From Epithemia pelagica (lineage: Eukaryota > Bacillariophyta > Bacillariophyceae > Surirellales > Surirellaceae), in contig OX337232.1 in NCBI GenBank assembly GCA_946965045.2, positions 186,001 through 250,000 of the forward strand: 64,000 bases of DNA, written 5' to 3'. The notes beneath the pieces were generated by a model. It saw only the letters and a list, made by a program, of their open reading frames with translations. It made no database searches and had not been told where the DNA came from. Each line of letters starts with the position of its first letter. Position 1 is the stretch's first letter. Shown piece after piece: positions 51,463 to 60,556 of the stretch. A program made the position numbers and the translations under genes.

Positions 51463-52384
51463 TAGAGCTGGGTCAAGCAACAGCTTTTTTCTGCTGGAGA
51501 ACTCAAGCGCTTGAGCGCTTGAGCTAGGACCAAATTCAAGCGCTCAAGCGCTCAAGCGGCAGCGAACAGGGCTAACACGGGAAACTATGGCAATAGACTC
51601 ATCGCAATACCTCTAGTGAAATGGTAACTACTCTTATTATGTAACTGATATGCAATGGAAACTCTGTTAGAAGATACTTCCCCAGTTCTCACGCAAAAAA
51701 TGGAGATCAGAAACTGTTGAAGGATCAAAGTATGATTGTTTTGGCGTGATTATCAGACCAGCAATACTGAATGCCCGTTCAGAGGAGGCTGCTGTTGCCG
51801 GCATGGCAAGATACTTAAGAGCAAGTCACCAAATATTGGGAAACTCACTTGCCTTTCCTTTCCACCAAGAGAGCAAAGGATCTTGTGCAACTTTCGTCCC
51901 AGCCTTGTTCACGTAGTACATTTTAAGTCCTGCCGTTGTACGGAACTTGTCAATTTCAAGACGGCAGATGGTAGCATAGAATACCCCTCCATTATAAATC
52001 TTCCTGGAGTCTCCATTGTCATCCTCTTCGTCATCCATCATTTCTCCCAGCGTGTCACTGACTTCAAACTCCACTTCTGTCCTTGCCCTCTTGGTTGGAG
52101 AAGGAACTTCCTGCTATTAGTTCCTCTTCGGACACTTGCTCATCATTATCATCATCTGGATGGTATGATGACTCATTCTCATCATCACTGGAGTTCTCGG
52201 GCATTTTGGAAAGGTGTGAAGGGCAGATGAATGAGGGTTTTTGCTACGTTTAGGGACTTTCCGGTAGTCCGGGTGCTTGAGCGCTTGAGCTCTCAAGCAA
52301 CACCCTTTCTGCGCTGGAGCTCCTCAAGCGCTTGAGAAGTCAAGCGCTTGAGCGCTTGAGCGCTTGACGCTTGACCCAGCTCTA
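51463..52384. mobile_element. Internally deleted hAT transposon
   Basis: 16-base inverted ends: tagagctgggtcaagc at 51463-51478 and its reverse complement at 52369-52384; the TAGAG start fits hAT ends. Both ends continue into clusters of the palindrome caagcgcttg and of gcgcttgag (51498-51560 and 52270-52375), probable transposase-binding repeats. Inside is a relic of a hAT transposase on the minus strand. An 8-base target duplication was not found. Comparison with the flanking repeat units suggests bases were lost at the insertion site. Confidence 0.75.
51667..52074 (-). pseudogene. hAT transposase C-terminal fragment
   Basis: The minus-strand frame reads DPLLSWWKGKASEFPNIW, then a TGA, then LALKYLAMPATAASSERAF and FSIAGLIITP, ending with a TAA at 51667. 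W-x-x-(14)-Y/F-P-x-(LA)-x-K-Y-L-A-x-P-A-T-x-A-x-S-E-R-x-F-S-x-A-G is the hAT dimerisation domain. The stop at about 51824 breaks it. An acidic frame further upstream (MPENSSDDENESSYHP, from about 52204) is probably the original N-terminus in another phase. Most of the catalytic domain is missing. Confidence 0.85.
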
Positions 52385-53022
52385 TAAATAGCGGTACTCG
52401 CGTAAATCGAGACGGGGTAAACTAGAGACCATTGGGAATTGGGACAACCAACGTCAGAGTCATTTGATTCGGAAGTGCGTAAACCCCATTCTCATAGAAT
52501 GTTTCGGGGGCATGTTCAGATGGAACACAGATTAGAAACTACTCCTCAACATTTGTGTGTGTATAAAATCTGTTGATATACTCCTATTTTCGCAAAAACT
52601 AGTATCAGGACGATGGAGAAGGGAGCGGGAAATAGTACTCACTTGTAATTAAGGGGGTCACGAGTAGATTTGGGGGAGGAAGTCATAGGATCTTTGTACA
52701 ATAAACAATAAGGATATATTGGTGGGGCAATTCTCATCTGTGTTACTGGTAGCCAAACGGGGACGAAAATGTCCGCTCTTCTTTTTCCCAATGCATTATC
52801 TCGATTGCGACATTGGACGCTGTCCACCTACTCGTAACTCGTAGCCAAAAGTTGAAGAGTTAGGCTAAAAAAATATAATCGGATGCCTCCGACGAGAGGA
52901 GACGGAGACCAAAATGGAAAAACTTTTTTTGTGAGTTCTCACTTCTTACAACTGGCTCCAAGTCCAATCACATCTTAAACAACACGGCTCCTTTTGTTTT
53001 GGATCATCCTCCGTCCATCAAG
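52385..53022. other. Upstream region of HMG4, no gene
   Basis: It begins with a copy of the repeat-unit motif (cggtactcgcgtaaatcgag) and continues as intergenic sequence. The last 150 bases probably include the HMG4 promoter. No frame is convincing. Confidence 0.4.
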
Positions 53023-53846
53023 ATGAGCAATCAATTGTCTTCTACTTCTGTTGTTGCTTCGTGCCTCGACGAAAACGACCACCAACGATCAAGTCCAGCG
53101 TTGCCGTGTTTTCCTTCCAGTCCAAGCATGGAAGAAGAGCCCGAAATTTCTTCTTCTTCGAACAACAAAGATACTTCCTCAGTTCATGTGGAAGATGGAG
53201 TCAAGATTCTCGTCCAAGACGGGTGTTATTTGAAACCCAAGCGATCCTTGACAGCCTACAATCTCTTTTTTCAAGAAGAACGGCGCAAAATGTTGGAGGA
53301 AAAGGCCAGTCAAAACAGTCCAGCCAAGATTGGGTTTGCCGTCATGGCACGTACCGTCTCGGCCCGATGGAAGGTGATTGATGTCCCCACGCGACAGCAT
53401 TACGAAGGCTTGGCCGCCCAAGACAAGATTCGGTATACCAGCGAAATTAAGGTCTGGAAGAAACTGGAAAAGGAAGCCACTCGCAAAAACAAGCAGCAAC
53501 AAAGCAACAAGAACAAGGCTGCACCCAAAGCAGAATCGGATGTAGCTCGCAGTCCCAAGAAGCAAAAGAAGAGTCCCAAGAGTGTGACAACTCCTCCTCG
53601 CAACAACAACAACACCAAGCCAGCCGCATCCATTAGTGCTCCTTCGCTGGATGCGGTGACACCGTTGCCCCTCCACATTCCCCACATTGTCCATGTGCCC
53701 TCCTCCGAGTTGTCCTCCAAGAACGGTTCCTCCTGTCGTCATTCTGCGGATGCCGATCCTTCCTCCATGCTGTCGCTCGATCAATTGTTCTCCCCTCTCC
53801 TTTCTCAGTCCACCAGCATGGCTTGCTGGCCGCAACCAGAAGGACC

Positions 53847-53877
<31 letters not shown>

Positions 53878-54342
53878 GGGTTTCATTCGGCTTGCACACC
53901 GTTGGTGGATATCCTTTCTCAAGCGTACGAGATTTCCCAAGCCATGACCGACGCAGCTCCCTTGACAACGAATGACGGAGCCGCCATGATTGGAGGCCAT
54001 GATGACGACGATGAAGACATTATTTCGGCCGAGGATTTGGCCTTGATTGCTCCGACGGACCAAGGACAAGACGACGATTGCAGTTTGGGAGGGTTTGGTG
54101 ATTACCAGCACCTTGTGGCCAGTATGGATTACCGGCAACCACAAGAACAACTCCTTGGTTCCAGTAGTGCGGCTGCAATGCCAGCCACCATGGTGGTCAC
54201 ACCCAGGTCCTCCATGACCTCGCAGTCGCCAGACGCGGCTTGTTTGAATGTCTTTTCTTCCCTCTCCAATGATACTATCATGGGAATGGATTGTGCCAAC
54301 TTGTTTGTGTCCACCGTTTCCAGTCCTTCGACCTCGACCTAG
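53023..54342 (+). CDS. HMG-box protein, copy 4 (intact)
   Basis: 439 residues from the ATG at 53023 (MSNQLSSTSVVASC); the frame is open eight codons upstream, but only from a TTG. It contains DGVKILVQDGCYLKPKRSL, LTAYNLFFQEERRKMLEEK, KIGFAVMARTVSARWK, YEGLAAQDKIRYTSEIKVW and a basic run (RKNKQQQSNKNK, KKQKKSPK): an HMG box with a shorter loop than copies 1-3. A run of ten glutamines lies near residue 285, then TPLVDILSQAYEISQAM, a helix also seen in the other copies, and EDIISAEDLALI, the family C-terminal motif. The gene stands apart from the local duplication at 13-29 kb and may be the oldest member. Inferred role: nuclear DNA-binding regulator. Confidence 0.83.
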
Positions 54343-55049
54343 AAGGATGCTGCTACTGCTGCTGCTACTACTCTATCGTTGTACCTCTATTGCCTGTTAC
54401 ACACCAGTGTGAATACTCGTATTGTTCCAGACAGGACGAATAGTCGATTCGTCCATGATCTGGAGAAGCAAACCAAAGACCCAACTAACTACATATTATT
54501 ATAATGAATCTACCTATATTTTATATGTCAAACCCCAACGACGTTTCTTACTCCTCCTCATTGGTACCGTGGAGAGGAATCCATCCTTTGAAGGAAAACC
54601 AAAACGCACCGTATTCCCTAGTAGTGGTGCTTTTTGTGCCAGTCTCGTAACACACCGACACTCCCCCTGCGCTACTAATCGTGCTCACTCACGCGAACTG
54701 TGCTAAAGACTCGTGTGTTTCGCGGGCGCCTCCTCCTGTTCCACCACTGTGGCCCCAAATGGCGCAACCACAACGAGTCTCCTATTGTTGTTTTTTTTGT
54801 TGGCCAGTCTGTCGTGTTGTTGTTGCGGCTGCTGCGGCTGCTGCTTTGGACCGGAGGAGAGTCTTGTCGTCGTAGTAGTAGTAGAAGTACCTTTTATGTT
54901 GTGTCCCCAGTCTCGGCGGTGGTCCTAATCCTCCTCGTTTTCTGTTTCTATTAAAAACACACTTGAGTTTTGTCGTCGTGCTAGTAGTACCTTGGATGTT
55001 GTGTCCCCCGTCTCGGCGGCGGCAGGGTGCTCCTCGTTTTCTGTTTCTT
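54343..55049. other. Intergenic region between convergent HMG4 and SLD5
   Basis: Holds the 3' flank of HMG4 and a tandem repeat near SLD5 (listed separately). Triplet runs (ctgctgct, gtagtagtag) occur. No gene. Confidence 0.45.
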
Positions 55050-55065
55050 TTACAAACACACTTGA
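54861..55065 (+). repeat. Tandem duplication of a 106-bp unit at the 3' end of SLD5
   Basis: Unit 1 (54861-54966) and unit 2 (54967-55065) share gtcttgtcgtcg or gttttgtcgtcg, tagtagtaccttt-type sequence, atgttgtgtccccc, gtctcggcgg, ctcctcgttttctgtttct and aacacacttga. The second copy overlaps the last codons of SLD5, so the SLD5 stop lies at the edge of the duplication. Confidence 0.75.
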
Positions 55066-56126
55066 ATGGGCAAGTCACGCAATGGTTGTGAAGAGACAAA
55101 AAAGTCTCGCACTTGTCGATAGGGGACAATCAAGGTGGTACCCGGTTGGTACGATTGTGCTTCGATCCGTGTGGGAGAATCCAACAAGCCACGTTCGGGA
55201 TCCTCTTCGTCGTCGTCCTCCATGCTCGTTTCGTGGTGCAGCACCACGGGTTGAACGACACGAATCCACACGTGTTGCGTGTCGAGGGGTGGCCGGGGAA
55301 TCATGGCCTCGTCCTCGTCGAGGGATTGCCAGGCCGTTTGACGCCCCATGGCATGGGTCACGGTCCGGTGCATGTGCCGCCGCCACAATTGCTGATAGCC
55401 CTGCACAAAGGACGCTTCGGCCGGACTCAACCAGGAAGAATTATTCTTGGATTGTTGGTGTTCCAGGAGTTGTTGCGCATAATGAGTATGATAGCGTTGC
55501 AACTTGTGCAATCGCACCGCCAACAATTGCCCCATCCAAAAGCGAATGCGTTGCACGTCGAGACGATGCAGGCCTTGCACCAAGGTGTGCAATTGCGCCT
55601 GCGCATGGACTTGATCGCGCGACCGGCCCCATCGTTGTTGTTGTTGCGTTTCGGCTTGGTCCTCGTACTGGGCCTCCCAATCGGCCAAGTGGTCCTGCCA
55701 GGCGGCAAACACGTCTTGCTTCCAGGGCAAGAGTTCGGGCAAGTGCACTTCGTGACGCCACCACAAGTGCAATTCCTGATAGAGCGGGTCGGCAGGTTCC
55801 AATCGAGTCGTAGACGTCGTAGTATTCGTAGGAGTGTCCAACCCAAGAGCATTGCTGCGAGTGGTCTTCAATGACGCAGCAGTTGGAGACAGGGAAACAC
55901 GAGCGGCCGCCGCCGCAGCGGCTTCCTTCAAGGCCAAGGGAATGGCCGGAGGATCACGACCGGCAACCAGATCCTCCTCATCCTCATTGTCGTCTTGGCT
56001 TGTGGGGAACGACTCATTATTCTCGTCTTCTGGAGGTGAAACAAGGTCCGATTCGAATGCACCTTCCGTTTGCTGTTGCAATTCGGCTTGTTCCAATTCT
56101 TCAAACAAGTGATTCAAGTCCGCCAT
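55050..56126 (-). CDS. SLD5: GINS complex subunit SLD5
   Basis: 358 residues from the ATG at 56126 (MADLNHLFEELEQAE), chosen over the one at 56174 because the acidic N-terminus begins here. GINS joins Cdc45 and MCM2-7 to form the replicative helicase. Features: PELLPWKQDVFAAW (the A-domain start), LDVQRIRFWMGQLLAVRLHK and LQRYHTHYAQQLLE (core helices), LSPAEASFVQGYQQLW, then in the B domain MIPRPPLDTQHVWIRVV and GTTLIVPYRQVRDFF. This is the SLD5 order (A then B domain). It is longer than the usual 220-240 residues because of an acidic, Ala/Thr-rich N-terminal insert of about 100 residues and an Asp/Glu loop in the B domain. The C-terminal residues LRDLPIQVCL differ from the usual end; the tandem repeat next to the stop may have altered it. 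Confidence 0.85.
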   Translation of the reverse strand: MADLNHLFEELEQAELQQQTEGAFESDLVSPPEDENNESFPTSQDDNEDEEDLVAGRDPPAIPLALKEAAAAAAARVSLSPTAASLKTTRSNALGLDTPTNTTTSTTRLEPADPLYQELHLWWRHEVHLPELLPWKQDVFAAWQDHLADWEAQYEDQAETQQQQRWGRSRDQVHAQAQLHTLVQGLHRLDVQRIRFWMGQLLAVRLHKLQRYHTHYAQQLLEHQQSKNNSSWLSPAEASFVQGYQQLWRRHMHRTVTHAMGRQTAWQSLDEDEAMIPRPPLDTQHVWIRVVQPVVLHHETSMEDDDEEDPERGLLDSPTRIEAQSYQPGTTLIVPYRQVRDFFVSSQPLRDLPIQVCL

Positions 56127-56470
56127 GATGGTGTCGTCTTTGATACGAACGATGGGCAACAGGTAAACAAGCACAACAATGGATTGGAAAAAGTGGAAGC
56201 CTTATCCGAGAGCGTCCAGTGTTCGCGCACTATATTGGCTGGCCGGCGTTCTAAAAGCCATGCTTGCGCGCAGAAGCAGCGCGCCAAACACATCCAGCTA
56301 TGTCTCCTATCTAAGGCTATTCCTCGAGCCATGTCGATCTGTGGAGGGAGTGCCCTAGCTTTTGAGACTGTGAACTGGATACTGCATATAATCATACGAC
56401 TAATTTACAACAACAACAACAACACGGGAGAAGGAACTGCTGGTTGCTCTGCATTTCATGTTTTGCAACG
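56127..56470. other. Short intergenic region
   Basis: Upstream of SLD5 and downstream of the next minus-strand gene. No gene; an aacaacaac repeat lies near 56408. Confidence 0.45.
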
Positions 56471-59400
56471 TTACAAACTGACTGGATTCCCTTCGGCCAA
56501 GAGTTTGACCGTGCGAGCAAATTCTTCGGCTTGTGGCAAGGACATTTGGGTCAATTCCAGTGTTTCGGGATTGTCCTCCTTGGGGGCATGGTAGGGCACT
56601 TCGGCCAACATTTGCGCCAATTGTCGTTCTTCCGGAACACTGCCCCGTTCGTACAAACTCATGAGCATCAAATCCCCATCGGTATGCATGGCGGCACAAT
56701 AGGCCTTGCCCAAGCGCAAACAACAGGCGGCCGACACCTTGGCCGCCATGAATTCGTTCGACGTCGTCGTATTATTAGTTTTGGGTGAGTGTTCCAAGTA
56801 ACGCGTCAAGGTCCACATGATGGAATCCAAAATGCCTTCTTCCACCAACAAGCGGGCCCGTGTCTTGTCCTTGGCCAAGATCAAAATTTCTTCCATGGCT
56901 TCCATTTTTTCATCGTGCGTCGTACTGGGACTGGCCAAGACACCCAACCACGCCCGTGGTTGATCGGCTGGACTCAAACTGTAAATTTGACTCACGGGAA
57001 TCATATTGTTCGTCGTATTGGGTATGGCTGTCGGTGCAGCAGCAATACGAAAGAGCAGCAACAAGGACACAAGAGAGCAAACCACAGCACAATGCCATTT
57101 ATCCGTGAGAAACAACCGTCTCCCGATACTCACATACACAACACAACCGTCGCTTGACTTACATGCACCGCCACTCCCCTCTCGCAGAAAGGCCGTGTCA
57201 TTGTTGTTAAAACCCAATGCAGTGTTGCTGCCATGGTTGTTGTAACTGTTGTTGTGGTTGGCATTCCCCTGCAAGGATGCTGGGTTGCGACTGTCCATCC
57301 CCGATGGAGTGGCGTATTGTGAAAATTGCGCCGACCGAGGATTCCCCATATGATGATGATTGGGTGGATTCATCATCATCATGTTGTGGTTGTTGCCATT
57401 GTAGCCATCGTTGCTGCTACTGTTCATGTTGGAATGGTAGGGATGATGATGATGGTGATTGCCCGTACCATGGTGATGATGATGATATCCACCATTGGGG
57501 CCATTGGCCGGTCCACCTCCCACACCATCCATATCGGCATAGGGATCGTCACGAGAATTCATACCACCAATCGGGGGATGATTGTCTACAAAGGCACCGC
57601 CTGGTCCCCCCGGAATATTGACATGGTTGTTTCCATTGCCATTGTTGTTGTATGTTCCATCCCCTCCCAAAAAGCTGGAATTGTCCATGAGATGGGGACC
57701 ATCTCCACCATCGGCGGGGCCCGTCAGACAGGATTGAACGTCGACCGGAACATGTTCGGCCAAACCGGAGTCTTTGTACGTATTGGCACAGGAATTGGAC
57801 AAGGATTCCGAGGCTTGGACGGCCGTGTCCGATACACCCTGTAGGGCACGACCCGCCTTTTCGTTCATGACGGTCCGTTGTTCTTCGGGAATTTGCATGA
57901 CACCCACGCCAATGCCCACCGCTGCCGCACCAACCAACAACCCTACAGGTCCCATGACCACACAGCCCAATGTCGCCGCAATGCCCACCCCACAGGCCGT
58001 TTGAGCCATGCCCGAAGACAGATCAGGACCGCCGTGCGTAGCCGCCTTGGCGGCCGCAACCGCCTTTTGACGCGCACGGGTTTCTGCTTCCAACTTTCGC
58101 CGTTGCGCATAACTGACACTTTGTTGACTCCCGGTATCATCATTGTTGTTGTTCATGTTGTTGGTGTTGTTATTACTGCCCAGAGGACCATATTGGTGGT
58201 TGGTATTGGGNNNNNNNNNNNNNNNNNNNNNNNNNNNNNNNNNNNNNNNNNNNNNNNNNNNNNNNNNNNNNNNNNNNNNNNNNNNNNNNNNNNNNNNNNN
58301 NNNNNNNNNNNNNNNNNNNNNNNNNNNNNNNNNNNNNNNNNNNNNNNNNNNNNNNNNNNNNNNNNNNNNNNNNNNNNNNNNNNNNNNNNNNNNNNNNNNN
58401 NNNNNNNNNNGTTGCAAGTCCTCCAACTCGGAACTGGAGCTTCCCGATACTCCATTTCTTCGGTTTCGATTCGAAGTGCTGTTGTTCCCCAGTAGTAATG
58501 CCTTGTCCGACTTTTCTTCTTCTTCTCCATGATCCTTGTGATCGCCGCGATGGGTTCGCGACGACGAAGAATGATGATTGGTTGGTGTTCCAATATAACT
58601 ACCACTTGCCCCACCTCCTAAATCACTATAGGTATCGTCATATTCGTGAGCACCAATGACGTCTTCCGCAGCTTCCAACTCATTGGTGCCCAAAATTTGT
58701 CGCACACTGGTCAAGGTCATTTCTTCATCGTCCGCCACGGGCGGTCCCTGCCCCGTCGTGGTATTAGTATTCGTACCTCCCGGAACCGTATTCGTGTTAT
58801 TGTGGCCTTGGGATGCACCTTGTGCTTTCCCCGGTGAGGCCAGAATTTGCGACGACGAGGTAGAAGCCTGTCGTCGATGATGTTGCAATTGTTGATGAAC
58901 GGGCAAACTCACATTGGATTCCGTCGTGGTCACCGGAGAGTCATTGTCGGTTTCTCGATCCCCCGGTGGAGGCAATTGTACAGTCGCGGGTGTTGTCGTG
59001 GAAGAGGAGGATGGTGCCACGGCGGCGGCGGCATGTGATGGTTGAGATTGAGACAGAGGAGGAACCGCACCCAAACTCGTAGCCGTCGTTGTTGTGGTTG
59101 TGTTTTTCTTCTGATTGGCGGCAGTACTACTGTCCAATGCCTTTGGTTTGCTGGCATCGTTGTTGTTGGGATTCGACGCGGTGCTGGAGGGTCGTCGAGA
59201 TGCCGAGGAAGACCGTCGTTTGGAGGATGCCGATTTGGAGGAGGCTGGTGGTTGCTCTTGCGGTTGGTGTAGTTGTGATGTTTGTTGGTTCGTCCGTTTC
59301 TCACCCGTACTACTACTACTAGTGCCGCCCGTCTGTTTCGGGTTTGTGGCTGGGAGTGGTTGCGACAAAGGAGTTACACCGCCTCGTTTGGAAGAAGAAG

Positions 59401-60556
59401 ATGCTTGCGGCGGTGGAGCTTGTTGTTGGTGTGCTTGTGCTTGTTGTTGTTGCTGCTGTGCTTGGACACTGGATCGATTCCAAAGGGTCGTATTGGATCG
59501 TGCCTTGGTGACTCGTTGTTGCAGTTTCGTCATGGACGTGGCACCACTGGGCCGTGCCGGACTGTGGTTGGTAGAAGTAGTTGTTGTGGTGACGGCCGAG
59601 GGTGTGGTTGTGGTGGTGGTTGGAGTGTTGTTGTTGTGGGACGTGGGTTCGACCGACGGCGTGCGTCGATGTCGTCGGCGCGACGATGTTCGACTGGTCG
59701 TTGTGGTTGCGGACGAGGAGGATCGACCCCGTGTCGTCCCAGTGGTGGTGGTACTACCAGCTGTCGTAGAACTTGTCGTCGTTGTCGTCGTTGTTGCCGC
59801 CGTACCTGCGACTCGCGCATGTCGATGTTGTTCTTGTTGTTGTTGCAAGGTGGCCAAGGTTCGTCGGGGAAACAAGGCTTGTTGTTGTTGTTGTGATGCT
59901 TGTTGTTCCGACGACGATGATGACGACGACAAGGCAGCTGTTGTTGTGGATGCCGGTTGTTGTCGCAGTGTTGGTGCTGGTTGTGGTTGTGGTTGTGCTT
60001 GTCGAGTCAAGGAAGCAGCCGCTTGTTGTGGTTGTTGTTGTGGTTTTTGTTGCAAGGATGCATGCTGTGATGAATGCGGCAAAGAAGACGAAGAAGATGC
60101 GGTCGTCATTGGTTTGGACGCTGAATCTCCTCCTCCTCCTTTTCGTCGACCTCGACTGGTTGAAGCCGACCGCAACGAGGATGAGGAGGATGGTTGTTGT
60201 TGTTGCCGCAATCGTTGAATGCGACTTTGAGAGGCCAAACTGGTCGTAGTGGTCGTCGTACTATTCGTTGCCGGTGCGGCACTTGTGGCCGGTGGTTGCT
60301 CTGGTCGGACCATGGTCAAACATGCCGATTTGCCTTCCATTCGACTGCTCGACTCTCCTGCTGCGGTTGTTGTGGGTGTTGCTCTAGGGGCTGTCTTGTG
60401 GTTGTGTTGGGAGGTACTACTACTCGTACCGTGCAGGGACTTGCTGCCTCCAGCCCCACTCGTGTGATGGTTGGCGTGGTTATTGCTGCTGTTGCTGCTG
60501 CTCGGATGGTTGGTTCGACCTTCCAAGGTGGCAATGCGATTCTTGACATTCATCAT
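56471..60556 (-). CDS. Large low-complexity protein with C-terminal helical (ARM-like) domain; one intron, one assembly gap
   Basis: The start is the ATG at 60556 (MMNVKNRIATLEGR). Exon 1 ends at 57163, the intron is 57028-57162 (135 bases, GTAAGT to ACAG, an exact multiple of three and free of stops), and exon 2 is 57027-56471. Splicing turns the hydrophobic stretch read from the intron into a plain GGA-S-IPNTTNNM junction. Residues 1-650 are Ser/Thr/Gln/Asn-rich with basic patches. After the gap come a basic helix (RRKLEAETRARQKAVAAAK), a Gly/Ala/Val-rich membrane-like stretch (GVGIAATLGCVVMGPVGLL) and Asn/His/Gly repeats. The end, from PADQPRAWLGVL onwards, is a helical, armadillo-like domain (EKMEAMEEILILAKDKTRARLLVEEGILDSI). 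No known family is assigned. About 67 residues are missing in the gap. Confidence 0.65.
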   Translation of the reverse strand: MMNVKNRIATLEGRTNHPSSSNSSNNHANHHTSGAGGSKSLHGTSSSTSQHNHKTAPRATPTTTAAGESSSRMEGKSACLTMVRPEQPPATSAAPATNSTTTTTTSLASQSRIQRLRQQQQPSSSSSLRSASTSRGRRKGGGGDSASKPMTTASSSSSLPHSSQHASLQQKPQQQPQQAAASLTRQAQPQPQPAPTLRQQPASTTTAALSSSSSSSEQQASQQQQQALFPRRTLATLQQQQEQHRHARVAGTAATTTTTTTSSTTAGSTTTTGTTRGRSSSSATTTTSRTSSRRRHRRTPSVEPTSHNNNTPTTTTTTPSAVTTTTTSTNHSPARPSGATSMTKLQQRVTKARSNTTLWNRSSVQAQQQQQQAQAHQQQAPPPQASSSSKRGGVTPLSQPLPATNPKQTGGTSSSSTGEKRTNQQTSQLHQPQEQPPASSKSASSKRRSSSASRRPSSTASNPNNNDASKPKALDSSTAANQKKNTTTTTTATSLGAVPPLSQSQPSHAAAAVAPSSSSTTTPATVQLPPPGDRETDNDSPVTTTESNVSLPVHQQLQHHRRQASTSSSQILASPGKAQGASQGHNNTNTVPGGTNTNTTTGQGPPVADDEEMTLTSVRQILGTNELEAAEDVIGAHEYDDTYSDLGGGASGSYIGTPTNHHSSSSRTHRGDHKDHGEEEEKSDKALLLGNNSTSNRNRRNGVSGSSSSELEDLQXXXXXXXXXXXXXXXXXXXXXXXXXXXXXXXXXXXXXXXXXXXXXXXXXXXXXXXXXXXXXXXXXXXPNTNHQYGPLGSNNNTNNMNNNNDDTGSQQSVSYAQRRKLEAETRARQKAVAAAKAATHGGPDLSSGMAQTACGVGIAATLGCVVMGPVGLLVGAAAVGIGVGVMQIPEEQRTVMNEKAGRALQGVSDTAVQASESLSNSCANTYKDSGLAEHVPVDVQSCLTGPADGGDGPHLMDNSSFLGGDGTYNNNGNGNNHVNIPGGPGGAFVDNHPPIGGMNSRDDPYADMDGVGGGPANGPNGGYHHHHHGTGNHHHHHPYHSNMNSSSNDGYNGNNHNMMMMNPPNHHHMGNPRSAQFSQYATPSGMDSRNPASLQGNANHNNSYNNHGSNTALGFNNNDTAFLREGSGGACKSSDGCVVYVSIGRRLFLTDKWHCAVVCSLVSLLLLFRIAAAPTAIPNTTNNMIPVSQIYSLSPADQPRAWLGVLASPSTTHDEKMEAMEEILILAKDKTRARLLVEEGILDSIMWTLTRYLEHSPKTNNTTTSNEFMAAKVSAACCLRLGKAYCAAMHTDGDLMLMSLYERGSVPEERQLAQMLAEVPYHAPKEDNPETLELTQMSLPQAEEFARTVKLLAEGNPVSL
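58211..58410. other. Assembly gap of 200 N
   Basis: Exactly 200 unknown bases inside the large minus-strand gene. The reading frames on both sides agree with a true length of 200 (or of the same remainder modulo three). Confidence 0.99.

Noticed and set aside
53179-54150. Minus-strand frame of 323 codons
   Set aside because: Antisense of the HMG4 coding region; the long leucine run is the complement of the glutamine run.
55113-55874. Plus-strand frame of 253 codons
   Set aside because: Antisense of SLD5, whose motifs are clear.
59115-60218. Plus-strand frame of 367 codons rich in C, V, R and G, and similar neighbours at 59282-59896 and 62361-62991
   Set aside because: They are antisense mirrors of Ser/Thr/Gln/Asn-rich coding sequence of minus-strand genes; composition, not coding, keeps them open.
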